DNA from: Microbacterium salitolerans
GTDB lineage: Bacteria > Actinomycetota > Actinomycetes > Actinomycetales > Microbacteriaceae
Length of the DNA stretch: 64,000 bases
Direction: 5' to 3'
NCBI RefSeq assembly: GCF_019720895.1
Contig: NZ_JAHKSH010000001.1
Coordinates: 310,001 to 374,000, forward strand
Shown: positions 8,302 through 16,667 of the stretch, piece after piece
How the letters are laid out: each line of letters begins with the position of its first letter
Position numbering within the stretch: position 1 is the stretch's first letter
Translations under genes and position numbers: made by a program
The notes under the pieces: generated by a model
What the model saw: the letters and a program-made list of their open reading frames with translations, nothing else
Databases searched by the model: none
What the model was told of the DNA's origin: nothing

Positions 8302-9054
8302 ATGGGCAGTCTGGCGAGCGAAGAGCGCGAAGCCTGGCTGCGCGCCGAGCTGTCCGCGACGGGCCAGATCACGCTCGCCGCGGCGTCCGCCGCCCTCGAG
8401 GTGAGTGAGCAGACCGTGCGGCGGCACCTGCGCGACCTCGAGGATCAGGGGGCCGCGCGTCGCGTCCGCGGCGGGGCGAAGGCCGTGGGGCCCGTCAGCT
8501 TCCACGGGCGCGCCCGCAGCCACGACGAGGCGAAGACCGAGATCGCGCGCAAGACGCTGCCGCTCGTACCGCGCTCCGGGACGATCGCGTTCGACTCGTC
8601 GACCACCATGGCGCGTCTCGCGACCCTGCTCCCGGGCGCCGATGACCTCGTGGTCGTGACGAACGGCCTCGACACCCTGCGCGCGCTCGAGGGCAAGCCG
8701 GGGATCCAGCCGCTCCTCGTGGGCGGCCGACTCGATCCGCGTGTCGACTCGTTCGGCGGCCCGCTCGCGGCTCGCGGGGCGGCCGACTTCTCGTATCGCA
8801 CGTTCTTCTGCTCGGTGGCCGGCCTCGATTTCGCTCGCGGCGGCTTCGAAGACACGCTCGACGAGGCGCACGTCAAGCGCGTGTTCCTCGACGCCGCGGA
8901 GTCGACTGTCGTCGGCATCGACGAGAGCAAGTTCGGCAGCACCTCGGCGGCGCTGTCCATCCCGATCGACGCGATCGACGTGCTCGCCACGAACGTCGAC
9001 GCGGACTCCCGCGCTCTCCAGCCGATGCGGGAGCACGGGAGCCGTGTGATCTGA
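8302..9054 (+). CDS. DeoR/GlpR-family transcriptional regulator
   Basis: The 250-residue protein has a DeoR winged helix at residues 9-60 (SATGQITLAAASAALEVSEQ followed by TVRRHLRDLE) and the sugar-phosphate-sensing domain with GTIAFDSSTTMA near residue 92, VVTNGLDTL near 118 and SKFG near 213. It is divergent from the dehydrogenase/kinase operon, which it most likely controls in response to a phosphorylated product of the kinase. It ends 11 bp before the convergent permease gene. A second DeoR protein is encoded at 10466, so the module carries two paralogous sensors. Confidence 0.88.
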   Translation: MGSLASEEREAWLRAELSATGQITLAAASAALEVSEQTVRRHLRDLEDQGAARRVRGGAKAVGPVSFHGRARSHDEAKTEIARKTLPLVPRSGTIAFDSSTTMARLATLLPGADDLVVVTNGLDTLRALEGKPGIQPLLVGGRLDPRVDSFGGPLAARGAADFSYRTFFCSVAGLDFARGGFEDTLDEAHVKRVFLDAAESTVVGIDESKFGSTSAALSIPIDAIDVLATNVDADSRALQPMREHGSRVI

Positions 9055-9065
9055 CGGCCGTCGGG

Positions 9066-10355
9066 TCATCGCGCCTCGGCGAGCGCGGCCTGGTCGGCCT
9101 CGTAGCGAGCGAGCGCGCCCTGATCGACCTTCATGAGATACGTCAGGCCGAATCCGACGAGGTAGATGGCCGCGATCGCGATCACCATTCCCGCCGTGCC
9201 GAGCAGTCCCCAGAACAGCGTGACGATGAGCGACCCCACGAACTGCGACAGGCCGGCCGCGAGGTTCAGCAGGGCGACCGCCTCGCCGCGATGCGCGGGC
9301 TCGAGCGCCGGCATGAGGGCGGACAGCGGCACGTATGCGGCGATCGCGATGCCGAACAGCACGACGGCGCCCGCCGTGATCCACGGCACGGGGCCGACGG
9401 CGAGCGGCACGAAGTACATGAGCAGCGTGGCGACGGCCATGCCGATGCTGCCGAACCAGCGCACTGTGCGGATCCATCCGAGACGATCTCCGAGCACGCC
9501 CCAGAGCAGGTTCGTGAAGACCGTGACGAGGTAGACGAGGCCCCACAGCTGCAGCCATTCGGTCTGCTCGAAGCCGATGTCGCGCACGAACACGATCGGC
9601 ATCATCACGATGAACGCGTAAAGCGCGATCTGGTTGATGATGCGCTGGACCATGCCGAGCGCGAGCTGCGTGTTGCGGAAGGGCAGGGCGATCGTCTGGA
9701 CGAGCGTGCGGCCGAGTCCGGCGAGGCTGCGCGGCCCGCTGTGCTGGGGGCCGCGGCCCGACACGAGGACGCCCGCGAGGATGCCTCCGGCGGCGATGAA
9801 TCCGATCGAGATCCACAGGGTGGCGACCTCGCCCATGAACGGGATCGTCAGGCTCGGAAGATAGGAGCCGAAGACTCCCACGCCGACCGAGTACGCGGCC
9901 CAGAACCACCCCATGGCGCTCGAGAGGCGGTTCTGCGGGGCGGCGTACGAGATCCACACGACGAAGCTGTAGACGAACATCGGATACGCGGCGGCGCGGA
10001 TCGCGTACATCACGAGCATCATCGGGTAGTTGTCGGCCATGACGCCGAAGACCAGGAAGCCGGCGTGGAACACGATCCACGCGACGGTCGAGAGCATCAT
10101 CACGCGGCGAGGTCCGTAGTACTCGGCGAGGACGCCGGAGGCGAAGGCCGCGAAAGCGACGACGAGGCCGTAGACGGTGAACAGGGTGCCGGACTGCTCC
10201 TGCGTGTACCCGAGCGAGGTCACGAGGTAGTCCGACAGGAAAGCCTGTTCGAGACCGTCTCCGGTCATGAACAGCGCGATGGCGACGTAGCCCCACAGCA
10301 ATGCGGGGGACAGGCCGAGGAAGTCCCGCTGGGCGGGAGCGCCAGGAAGCGACAT
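9066..10355 (-). CDS. MFS transporter, polyol-permease type
   Basis: The 429-residue protein has about 12 membrane spans and a major-facilitator layout with a central loop near residue 205. Its N terminus (LLWGYVAIALFMTGDGLEQ, residues 19-37) resembles the pentitol permeases RbtT/DalT of enteric bacteria, which suggests a sugar-alcohol substrate. The start ATG at 10355 is preceded on its strand by GGAG. It is divergent from the second DeoR gene across a region with three TGTCA-type direct repeats (10402-10429), so that regulator probably controls it. Together with the kinase and dehydrogenase it could form an import and phosphorylation module; the specific polyol is not determinable. Confidence 0.82.
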   Translation of the reverse strand: MSLPGAPAQRDFLGLSPALLWGYVAIALFMTGDGLEQAFLSDYLVTSLGYTQEQSGTLFTVYGLVVAFAAFASGVLAEYYGPRRVMMLSTVAWIVFHAGFLVFGVMADNYPMMLVMYAIRAAAYPMFVYSFVVWISYAAPQNRLSSAMGWFWAAYSVGVGVFGSYLPSLTIPFMGEVATLWISIGFIAAGGILAGVLVSGRGPQHSGPRSLAGLGRTLVQTIALPFRNTQLALGMVQRIINQIALYAFIVMMPIVFVRDIGFEQTEWLQLWGLVYLVTVFTNLLWGVLGDRLGWIRTVRWFGSIGMAVATLLMYFVPLAVGPVPWITAGAVVLFGIAIAAYVPLSALMPALEPAHRGEAVALLNLAAGLSQFVGSLIVTLFWGLLGTAGMVIAIAAIYLVGFGLTYLMKVDQGALARYEADQAALAEAR

Positions 10356-10401
10356 GCCGAAACTCCTTTGTTGTGCCGGCGTGAGAAAGGCGAGTCAGAT
10401 C

Positions 10402-10429
10402 TTGTCAACTCTGTCATGTTCTGTCAACT
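10402..10429. promoter_or_regulatory. Candidate DeoR operator repeats
   Basis: Three direct repeats, TTGTCAACT (10402), CTGTCATGT (10411) and CTGTCAACT (10421), are spaced 9-10 bp apart between the divergent permease and DeoR genes. Direct repeats at helical spacing are usual for DeoR-family operators. The assignment rests on position and repetition only. Confidence 0.5.
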
Positions 10430-10465
10430 CGGGATCGGATCCGCCGTCGGGATACGGTGCCGTCT

Positions 10466-11227
10466 ATGTCGACAACGAGTTCCGTGCACGGTGAGCAGCG
10501 CCGGCGCGCGCTGGCCGAGATCCTCGAGCGAGAGGGCAGCGTGCAGCTCGCCGAGGCTGCGGCCGCCCTCGGCGTCTCGGAGATGACGATTCGTCGCGAT
10601 CTCGACGGCCTCGAGCAGGAGGGCGTCGCCCGGCGCGTGCGCGGCGGGGCGACGCGGGCTGTGGGTCCGCGCCCCTTCGGTGAGCGGATGGGGCAGCGCC
10701 GCGCGGCGAAGGCCCGCATCGCGCAGAAGGTGCTCGATCTCGTCCCGGCGCACGGGGCGATCGCCCTCGACGCGTCGACGACGGCGGGCGTGCTCGCCGA
10801 GCAGCTGGGGCGGCACGAGGATCTTCTCGTCGTCACGAACTCGTGGGAGAACTTCGGTGCCCTGCGTCGCGCAGGAACGCCGCGGGCCACGCTCACAGGC
10901 GGCCAGGCCGACGACCTGACGGGCAGTCTCGTCGGTCCGATGGCCTGCCGGGCTGCCGCGGCCGTGCGCTACTCGACGCTGTTCGCCAGCGGCGCGGGCG
11001 TCGACGTCGCGCACGGGGCGAGTGACGTCTCACTCGAGGAGGCGCAGGTGAAGCTCGAGTTCGCGCGCGGCGCCGAGCGTGTGGTTCTGCTCGTCGACTC
11101 GACGAAGCTCGGCAATCCCGGCATGGCGCGTGGGCTCGAGTGGGGCGACGTCGCGCTTCTCGTGACCGAGCTCGACGTGGCCGATGCGCGGCTCGACCCG
11201 TATCGCGAGCTCGTCGAGATCCGCTGA
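10466..11227 (+). CDS. DeoR/GlpR-family transcriptional regulator (second copy)
   Basis: The 253-residue regulator has a DeoR winged helix at residues 6-55 with AAALGVSEMTIRRDLDGLEQ, the RRVRGGA linker, and a DeoR C-terminal sensor domain with AIALDASTTAGVLA near residue 93 and VDSTKLG near residue 210. It is divergent from the polyol-type permease gene and lies 106 bp upstream of the rhamnulose-phosphate aldolase/dehydrogenase gene, so it might control either side. The ATG at 10466 is preferred over an in-frame GTG nine bases upstream; no strong ribosome site distinguishes them. The gene contains no GGATCC site, in contrast to most neighbours. Confidence 0.88.
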   Translation: MSTTSSVHGEQRRRALAEILEREGSVQLAEAAAALGVSEMTIRRDLDGLEQEGVARRVRGGATRAVGPRPFGERMGQRRAAKARIAQKVLDLVPAHGAIALDASTTAGVLAEQLGRHEDLLVVTNSWENFGALRRAGTPRATLTGGQADDLTGSLVGPMACRAAAAVRYSTLFASGAGVDVAHGASDVSLEEAQVKLEFARGAERVVLLVDSTKLGNPGMARGLEWGDVALLVTELDVADARLDPYRELVEIR

Positions 11228-11235
11228 GCCGTTTC

Positions 11236-11264
11236 TTGCGTGGAACGTGATCTGGTGTGAGAAT
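11236..11264 (+). promoter_or_regulatory. Possible promoter of the rhaEW-rhaB operon
   Basis: TTGCGT at 11236-11241 and GAGAAT at 11259-11264 are 17 bp apart, upstream of the aldolase/dehydrogenase gene. A TTCTTG/CAAGAA inverted repeat (near 11234 and 11268) brackets the region. The 12-bp rhaM-type operator is not present here, so control of this second rha transcript may differ. Confidence 0.4.
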
Positions 11265-11333
11265 TACAAGAAGTAACATCGCGGTCGGCGTCTGAGCCTG
11301 CCACGTCCCCTGGTCCTCCGCGTTAGGAATCTC

Positions 11334-13370
11334 ATGACGAACCCCACCGTCACCGACCTGATCACCCGGTCGAACCGCCTCGGTTCCGACCCGAAGAACA
11401 CCAACTACGCCGGCGGCAACACCTCGGCGAAGGGCACCGAGACCGACCCGGTCACCGGCGAGCCCGTCGAGCTGCTCTGGGTCAAGGGGTCGGGCGGCGA
11501 CCTCGGCACGCTGCAGGAGAAGGGGCTCGCGACGCTCCGCCTCGACCGCATGCGCGCGCTCGTGAACGTCTACCCCGGCATCGACCGCGAGGACGAGATG
11601 GTCGCGGCGTTCGACTACTGCCTCCACGGCAAGGGCGGCGCGGCTCCGTCGATCGACACGGCCATGCACGGCCTCGTCGACGCCGCGCACGTCGACCACC
11701 TCCACTCCGACAGCGGCATCGCCATCGCGACGGCCGCCGACGGCGAGGAGCTCACTCGCAAGATCTTCGGCGACAAGGTCGTGTGGGTGCCGTGGCGCCG
11801 CCCCGGCTTCCAGCTCGGGCTCGACATCGCCGAGATCAAGAAGGCGAACCCGCAGGCGGTCGGCACGATCCTCGGCGGCCACGGCATCACGGCGTGGGGC
11901 GACACGAGCGAGGAGAGCGAGGCGAACTCGCTCTGGATCATCGAGCAGGCCCAGAAGTACATCGACGACAACGGATCCGCACAGCCCTTCGGCGGCGTGC
12001 GCGCCGGCTTCGAGGCGCTCCCCGCGACCGACCGCACGGCCAAGGCCGCGGCGCTGGCCGCGACCATCCGCGGACTCGCCTCGACGGACGCCCCGATGGT
12101 GGGTCACTTCACCGACGCCGAGGTCGTCACGGACTTCCTCGCGTCGGAGCGCGCGCCCGAGCTCGCAGCGCTCGGCACGAGCTGCCCCGACCACTTCCTC
12201 CGCACCAAGGTGAAGCCGCTCATCGTCGACCTGCCGGCCGACGCGTCCGTCGAGGACACGATCGCGCGTCTCAAGGAGCTCCACGAGGAGTACCGCGCGG
12301 ACTACGCGGCTTACTACGAGCGCTACGCGACCGATGAGAGCCCGGCGATGCGCGGCGCGGATCCGCTGATCGTCCTCGTCCCCGGCGTCGGCATGTTCAG
12401 CTACGGCAAGAACAAGCAGACCGCGCGCGTGGCCGGCGAGTTCTACATCAACGCGATCAACGTGATGCGCGGCGCCGAGGCGCTGTCGACCTACGCGCCC
12501 ATCGACGAGTCGGAGAAGTTCCGCATCGAGTACTGGGCGCTCGAAGAGGCCAAGCTGCAGCGCATGCCGAAGCCGAAGACCCACCAGGGTCGAGTCGCGT
12601 TCGTCACGGGCGCCGCGTCGGGCATCGGCAAGGCCATCGCGATCCGCCTCGCGAACGAGGGCGCGTGCGTCGTCGTCGCCGACCTCGACCTCGAGAAGGC
12701 CCAGGCGGTCGCCGAGGAGCTCGGCGGATCCGATGTCGCGATCGGCGTCGCCGCGAACGTCGCCGACGAGGAGGGCGTGAAGGCCGCGATCGACGCGACC
12801 CTGCTCGCCTTCGGCGGCATCGACCTCGTCGTCAACAACGCCGGACTGTCGCTGTCGAAGCCGCTGCTTGAGACCACGGAGAAGGACTGGGACCTCCAGC
12901 ACGACGTGATGGCGAAGGGATCCTTCCTCGTCTCGAAGGCGGCCGCGAAGCCGCTCATCGAGCAGGGCATGGGCGGCGACGTCATCTACATCTCGTCGAA
13001 GAACTCGGTGTTCGCCGGGCCGAACAACATCGCGTACTCGGCGACGAAGGCCGACCAGGCGCACCAGGTGCGCCTGCTCGCGGTCGAGCTCGGTGAGCAC
13101 GGCGTGCGCGTCAACGGCATCAACCCCGACGGCGTCGTGCGCGGCTCCGGCATCTTCGCGGGCGGCTGGGGTGCGCAGCGCGCCGCCACCTACGGAGTCA
13201 ACGAGGAGGACCTCGGCCAGTTCTACGCGAACCGCACGATCCTCAAGCGCGAGGTCGTCCCCGAGAACGTGGCTGACGCCGTGTACGTGCTGACGGGCCC
13301 CGAGCTCACGCGCACGACCGGCCTGCACATCCCCGTCGACTCGGGCGTCGCGCAGGCGTTCCTGCGCTGA
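11334..13370 (+). CDS. Bifunctional rhamnulose-1-phosphate aldolase / lactaldehyde dehydrogenase
   Basis: This 678-residue fusion cleaves L-rhamnulose 1-phosphate to dihydroxyacetone phosphate and L-lactaldehyde and then oxidises the aldehyde. Residues 1-400 form a class II aldolase/adducin domain with the zinc-ligand region HLHSDSGIAIA and GGHGITAWGD. Residues 420-678 form a short-chain dehydrogenase with the NAD motif TGAASGIG at 425-432, NNAG near 500, and the catalytic Tyr568 and Lys572. The fusion is the usual arrangement in Bacillus and actinobacterial rhamnose pathways (often named rhaEW or rhaD). It is followed by two dyad repeats and then rhaB. The ribosome site is weak (AGGA at 11324). 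Confidence 0.95.
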   Translation: MTNPTVTDLITRSNRLGSDPKNTNYAGGNTSAKGTETDPVTGEPVELLWVKGSGGDLGTLQEKGLATLRLDRMRALVNVYPGIDREDEMVAAFDYCLHGKGGAAPSIDTAMHGLVDAAHVDHLHSDSGIAIATAADGEELTRKIFGDKVVWVPWRRPGFQLGLDIAEIKKANPQAVGTILGGHGITAWGDTSEESEANSLWIIEQAQKYIDDNGSAQPFGGVRAGFEALPATDRTAKAAALAATIRGLASTDAPMVGHFTDAEVVTDFLASERAPELAALGTSCPDHFLRTKVKPLIVDLPADASVEDTIARLKELHEEYRADYAAYYERYATDESPAMRGADPLIVLVPGVGMFSYGKNKQTARVAGEFYINAINVMRGAEALSTYAPIDESEKFRIEYWALEEAKLQRMPKPKTHQGRVAFVTGAASGIGKAIAIRLANEGACVVVADLDLEKAQAVAEELGGSDVAIGVAANVADEEGVKAAIDATLLAFGGIDLVVNNAGLSLSKPLLETTEKDWDLQHDVMAKGSFLVSKAAAKPLIEQGMGGDVIYISSKNSVFAGPNNIAYSATKADQAHQVRLLAVELGEHGVRVNGINPDGVVRGSGIFAGGWGAQRAATYGVNEEDLGQFYANRTILKREVVPENVADAVYVLTGPELTRTTGLHIPVDSGVAQAFLR

Positions 13371-13387
13371 CCTGACCCGACATGGAC

Positions 13388-13471
13388 AACACAACGCAGT
13401 CGATCTGCACCGCCTCGGGCGTTTTCCGGCCTGATTCGGGCCGCGCGGGCTCAGGTCGACTGCGTTGTGTT
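13388..13471. repeat. Intergenic dyad repeat, copy A of the CACAACGCAGTC family
   Basis: Arms AACACAACGCAGTCGA (13388-13403) and its exact complement TCGACTGCGTTGTGTT (13456-13471) enclose 52 bp that include further GC-rich complementarity. A second copy with the same arms lies at 13542-13622, so four copies of the arm sequence stand between the aldolase and kinase genes of the rhamnose pathway. They could attenuate or process the rhaEW-rhaB transcript. Confidence 0.85.
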
Positions 13472-13541
13472 GAAGGAGGAACGATGACAGCTCTCGCCCC
13501 ACTCGGAACGGGCCCCGCAACCTCGGGCCTCGCGCTCTCCC

Positions 13542-13622
13542 ACACAACGCAGTCGATTCGGGCTGCCGGGGGCGGATACGGCCCGATCTGTGCTCGAACT
13601 CGCCGGAATGACTGCGTTGTGT
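13542..13622. repeat. Intergenic dyad repeat, copy B of the CACAACGCAGTC family
   Basis: ACACAACGCAGTC at 13542-13554 pairs exactly with GACTGCGTTGTGT at 13610-13622 around a 55-bp interior that differs from copy A. The right arm ends 13 bp before the rhaB start codon, so folding would affect access to the rhaB ribosome site (GGGGG at 13624-13628). Confidence 0.85.
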
Positions 13623-13635
13623 TGGGGGTACCGCG

Positions 13636-15051
13636 ATGACCTCAGTTGCCGCAGTCGACCTCGGAGCCACGAGCGGCCGCGTGATCGTCGGCCGCTTCGC
13701 GGGCGGATCCATCCAGATGGACACCGTCGGACGGTTCCCGAACAAGCCGGTCATGACGCCGAGCGGCCTGCACTGGGACCTCGTCGCGCTCTACCGCGGG
13801 GCCCTCGACGGGCTGGCCGAAGCGTTCCGCGTCGCCCCCGACATCGCATCGATCGGCGTCGACTCGTGGGCTGTCGACTATGCGCTCATGCGCGGCGACC
13901 GCATGCTCGGAACGCCCTTCCACTACCGGGACGAGCGCACGGCAGCCGGTGTCGACGCCGTGCACGCCGACGTCCCGTTCGACGAGCTGTATCGCCGCAG
14001 CGGCCTCCAGTTCCTGCCGTTCAACACGCTCTATCAGCTCGCCTGCGAGCGCGATCACGGCATGCTCGACCTCGCCGACGGCATGCTTCTCGTGCCCGAC
14101 CTGATCGGCTGGATGCTCACGGGCGAGAAGGTCGCGGAGCGCACCAACGCCTCCACGACCGGTCTGCTCGACGTCACGACGAAGCAGTGGGATCTCGACC
14201 TCGCGTCGCGCCTCGGCGTGCCCGAGCGGATCCTTCCCCGCCTCGTCGACCCCGGCGACACCGTCGGATCCCTCCTTCCGCACGTCGAGAAGGAGCTCGG
14301 CGGATCCGCGCCCGTCGTGGCCGTCGGATCCCACGACACCGCGTCGGCAGTGCTCGCCGTCCCGATGAAGGCCGACCGGGCCGCGTACATCTCCTGCGGC
14401 ACATGGGGGCTCGTGGGCGTCGAGACCGAGCGGCCCGTCCTCACCGACGCGGCGCGCGAGGCGAACTTCACGAACGAGGGCGGCGTCGACGGCCGCACCC
14501 GGTTCCTGCACAACGTCATGGGTCTCTGGCTGCTGAGCGAGGCGATCCGCGAGTGGGAGCGTCCGAACGGCGCCGAGAAGATCGACCTGCCTGCGCTGCT
14601 GGCCGAGGCCGCGGAGGTGCGCGGCGAGGTCGGCGTCTTCGACGCCAACGACCCCGTCTTCATGCCGCCCGGAGACATGCCGGGCCGCATCGCGACCTGG
14701 CTGCGTGAGCACGACCAGCCCGTCCCGCAGACCAAGGCGGAGTTCGCCCGCTCGATCGTCGAGAGCCTCGCCGAGGCGTTCGCCGGAGCGGTGCGCACGG
14801 CCTCCGAGCTCTCCGGTGTGCCCGTCGAGACGATCCACATCGTGGGGGGCGGATCCCTCAACGAGCTGCTCTGCCAGCTCACGGCCGACCGATCGGGGAT
14901 TCCGGTGGAGGCCGGCCCCGTCGAGGCCACGGCGATCGGCAACCTCCTCGTCCAGGGCCGCACCGCGGGCTTCGTCTCGGGCGACCTCGAGGCGCTCCGC
15001 GCCGTCGTGGCAGACGCCTTCCCGCCGAAGCGCTACACCCCGCGCGCCTGA
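13636..15051 (+). CDS. rhaB: Rhamnulokinase
   Basis: The 471-residue FGGY kinase phosphorylates L-rhamnulose to rhamnulose 1-phosphate. Rhamnulokinase-specific sequences are AVDLGATSGRVI at residues 6-17, SIGVDSWAVDYAL near residue 75, YRDERT near residue 97, LPFNTLYQL near residue 130 and CGTWGLVG near residue 254, with the C-terminal GGGSLNELLCQL adenosine loop. It follows the aldolase/dehydrogenase gene after 265 bp containing two dyad repeats and is closed by a hairpin at 15062-15094. All five Gly-Ser dipeptides in this protein are encoded as GGATCC, a striking codon-pair preference seen in much of the window. Confidence 0.94.
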   Translation: MTSVAAVDLGATSGRVIVGRFAGGSIQMDTVGRFPNKPVMTPSGLHWDLVALYRGALDGLAEAFRVAPDIASIGVDSWAVDYALMRGDRMLGTPFHYRDERTAAGVDAVHADVPFDELYRRSGLQFLPFNTLYQLACERDHGMLDLADGMLLVPDLIGWMLTGEKVAERTNASTTGLLDVTTKQWDLDLASRLGVPERILPRLVDPGDTVGSLLPHVEKELGGSAPVVAVGSHDTASAVLAVPMKADRAAYISCGTWGLVGVETERPVLTDAAREANFTNEGGVDGRTRFLHNVMGLWLLSEAIREWERPNGAEKIDLPALLAEAAEVRGEVGVFDANDPVFMPPGDMPGRIATWLREHDQPVPQTKAEFARSIVESLAEAFAGAVRTASELSGVPVETIHIVGGGSLNELLCQLTADRSGIPVEAGPVEATAIGNLLVQGRTAGFVSGDLEALRAVVADAFPPKRYTPRA

Positions 15052-15061
15052 CGCGGGGATC

Positions 15062-15094
15062 GGGGCCGCTACGCTCGTCGGAGCGCGGCGGCCC
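15062..15094. terminator. Hairpin after rhaB
   Basis: GGGCCGC at 15063-15069 pairs with GCGGCCC at 15088-15094, and CGCTC at 15072-15076 with GAGCG at 15081-15085, giving an extended GC-rich stem 11 bp after the rhaB stop. There is no U tract, so it is a probable rather than certain terminator. Confidence 0.6.
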
Positions 15095-15278
15095 TGTCGC
15101 GTCGTGAGGCGGCCTCCCGAGGCGAGCGCAGCAGCCGGTCGCGCGGGCGCGCACAGAACCCGGCGTGAATCGATCTGCGCCCCCTGGCGCGGCGACGTCG
15201 AGATGCCCTAACGTCGCGTGGATCAGGCAGGCGACGGCGCCGGCCACGGCCACCCAGAGGAAAGATCCCCGCTCCACC

Positions 15279-16643
15279 GTGACGAACGACCCGCGCACTG
15301 ATTCGATCCCGACGCCGACGGGCATGATCCCGACGTCGACGGGCCTCATCCCGATCCCCACCGGCGTCGTCTCCGTGACCGATGCGGTACGGGGCGCGGC
15401 GGGTGAGACCGCGCATGTCCACCCCGGCGATCAGCTCTCGAGCGCCCGGCGGCTCGCGTATGTGCTGCTGCTCGGCGCGCTCACCGCGCTGGGGCCGTTC
15501 ACGGTCGATCTGTATCTCCCGGCGTTCCCGCTGCTGGAGGCGGACTTCGACACGACGAGCGCCGCGATCCAGCTCACGCTGACAGGCACGATGGTCGGCT
15601 TCGCCCTCGGGCAGCTGATCGTGGGGCCCCTGAGCGACAAGTACGGTCGGCGCACGCCGCTGCTCATCGCGACGACGCTGCACCTGCTCGCGAGCACGGC
15701 GGCGGTGTTCGCGCCGACGCTCGAGCTGCTCGGCGTCACGCGCGTGCTCATGGGCATCGGCGCGGCGGGCGGCGGCGTCGTCGCGATGGCGATGGTGCGC
15801 GACCTGTTCGGCGGTCGCCGGCTCGTGATCATGCTCTCGCGGCTCGCCCTCGTGACGGGCGTCGCCCCCGTGATCGCGCCGCTCATCGGATCCGCCCTGC
15901 TCGAGGTGATGCCCTGGCGGGGGATCTTCGTCGTGCTCGCGCTGTACGGGCTGACGATCCTCCTCTGCGCGATCTTCGCGCTGCCCGAGACGCGTCCCGC
16001 GACCGATCGCATCTCGGCCGAGACGGTGTCGGTCCGGCATCGGTATCGCGTCGTGTTCTCGGATCGCGTGTACCTGGGCGTGCTGGTCATCGGCGCGATG
16101 ACGTTCTCGGGGCTGTTCTCGTATCTGTCGTCGTCGTCGTTCCTGTTCCAGGAGACTTACGGGCTGTCGACGCTGCAGTTCGGTCTGGTGTTCGCGGCCA
16201 ACTCGGTCGGACTCATCATCGGCAATCAGATCGCGGCGCGGCTCGCGGCTCGGGTCGGGCCGCAGTGGGTGCTCGCCTACTCGACGTCGATGCTGCTCGT
16301 AGCGGGGATCGCGATTCCGATCTGCGCGGCGATCGTTCCCTCGGTGTGGGGCGTGATCGTGCCGCTGTTCCTCTTCATGACGTCGTGCGGGTTCACGTTC
16401 CCCTGTGCCCAGGTGCTGGCGCTCGACCGCCACCCCGAGGCCGCGGGCACGGCGGCATCGGTGCTGGGCGCGGCGAACAACGGCGTCGCGGGGCTCATCT
16501 CTCCGGTCGTCGGCCTCGTGTCCGGAGCCGCAGGCATCACGCCCCTGTCGATGGCGACGATCATGATCGCGTGCTCGGCGATCGGGATCCTCGCCCTCTG
16601 GTTCATCGTGCGCCCGCGCACGCTGGGCATGCTGTCCGCCTGA
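15279..16643 (+). CDS. MFS drug efflux transporter, Bcr/CflA type
   Basis: The product has about 12 membrane spans starting near ALTALGPFTVDLYLPAFP, the Bcr/CflA first helix, followed by the motif A region GPLSDKYGRRTPL and motif C-like GVAPVIAPLIG. Members export chloramphenicol, bicyclomycin or small peptides. The ATG/GTG start is uncertain: the GTG at 15279 gives 454 residues with a 60-residue N-terminal tail, which contains a 7-residue tandem repeat (I-P-x-x-T-G-x, three times) encoded by a 21-bp DNA repeat at 15305-15367; the ATG at 15324 lies inside that repeat. The gene is 24 bp upstream of the alpha-galactosidase gene, but no functional link is evident. Confidence 0.82.
   Translation: MTNDPRTDSIPTPTGMIPTSTGLIPIPTGVVSVTDAVRGAAGETAHVHPGDQLSSARRLAYVLLLGALTALGPFTVDLYLPAFPLLEADFDTTSAAIQLTLTGTMVGFALGQLIVGPLSDKYGRRTPLLIATTLHLLASTAAVFAPTLELLGVTRVLMGIGAAGGGVVAMAMVRDLFGGRRLVIMLSRLALVTGVAPVIAPLIGSALLEVMPWRGIFVVLALYGLTILLCAIFALPETRPATDRISAETVSVRHRYRVVFSDRVYLGVLVIGAMTFSGLFSYLSSSSFLFQETYGLSTLQFGLVFAANSVGLIIGNQIAARLAARVGPQWVLAYSTSMLLVAGIAIPICAAIVPSVWGVIVPLFLFMTSCGFTFPCAQVLALDRHPEAAGTAASVLGAANNGVAGLISPVVGLVSGAAGITPLSMATIMIACSAIGILALWFIVRPRTLGMLSA
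15305..15367. repeat. Three tandem copies of a 21-bp unit in a coding region
   Basis: Units at 15305-15325, 15326-15346 and 15347-15367 share GATCCCGAC and a CGACGGG end; the third is more diverged. They encode I-P-T-P-T-G-M, I-P-T-S-T-G-L and I-P-I-P-T-G-V at the N terminus of the efflux pump, if translation begins upstream. Confidence 0.75.
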
Positions 16644-16667
16644 TCCGCCCCGTTCCGAAAGGATCCG

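Noticed and set aside
13382-13639. Small 85-codon frame containing both CACAACGCAGTC repeats
   Set aside because: The apparent NTTQSI peptide repeat comes from the DNA arms of the dyad repeats; there is no ribosome site and the reverse arms are conserved at DNA level.
10893-13754. A 953-codon frame opposite the rhamnulose-phosphate aldolase/dehydrogenase gene
   Set aside because: The translation is low-complexity Arg/Val/Leu/Asp-rich and mirrors a well-supported gene on the other strand.
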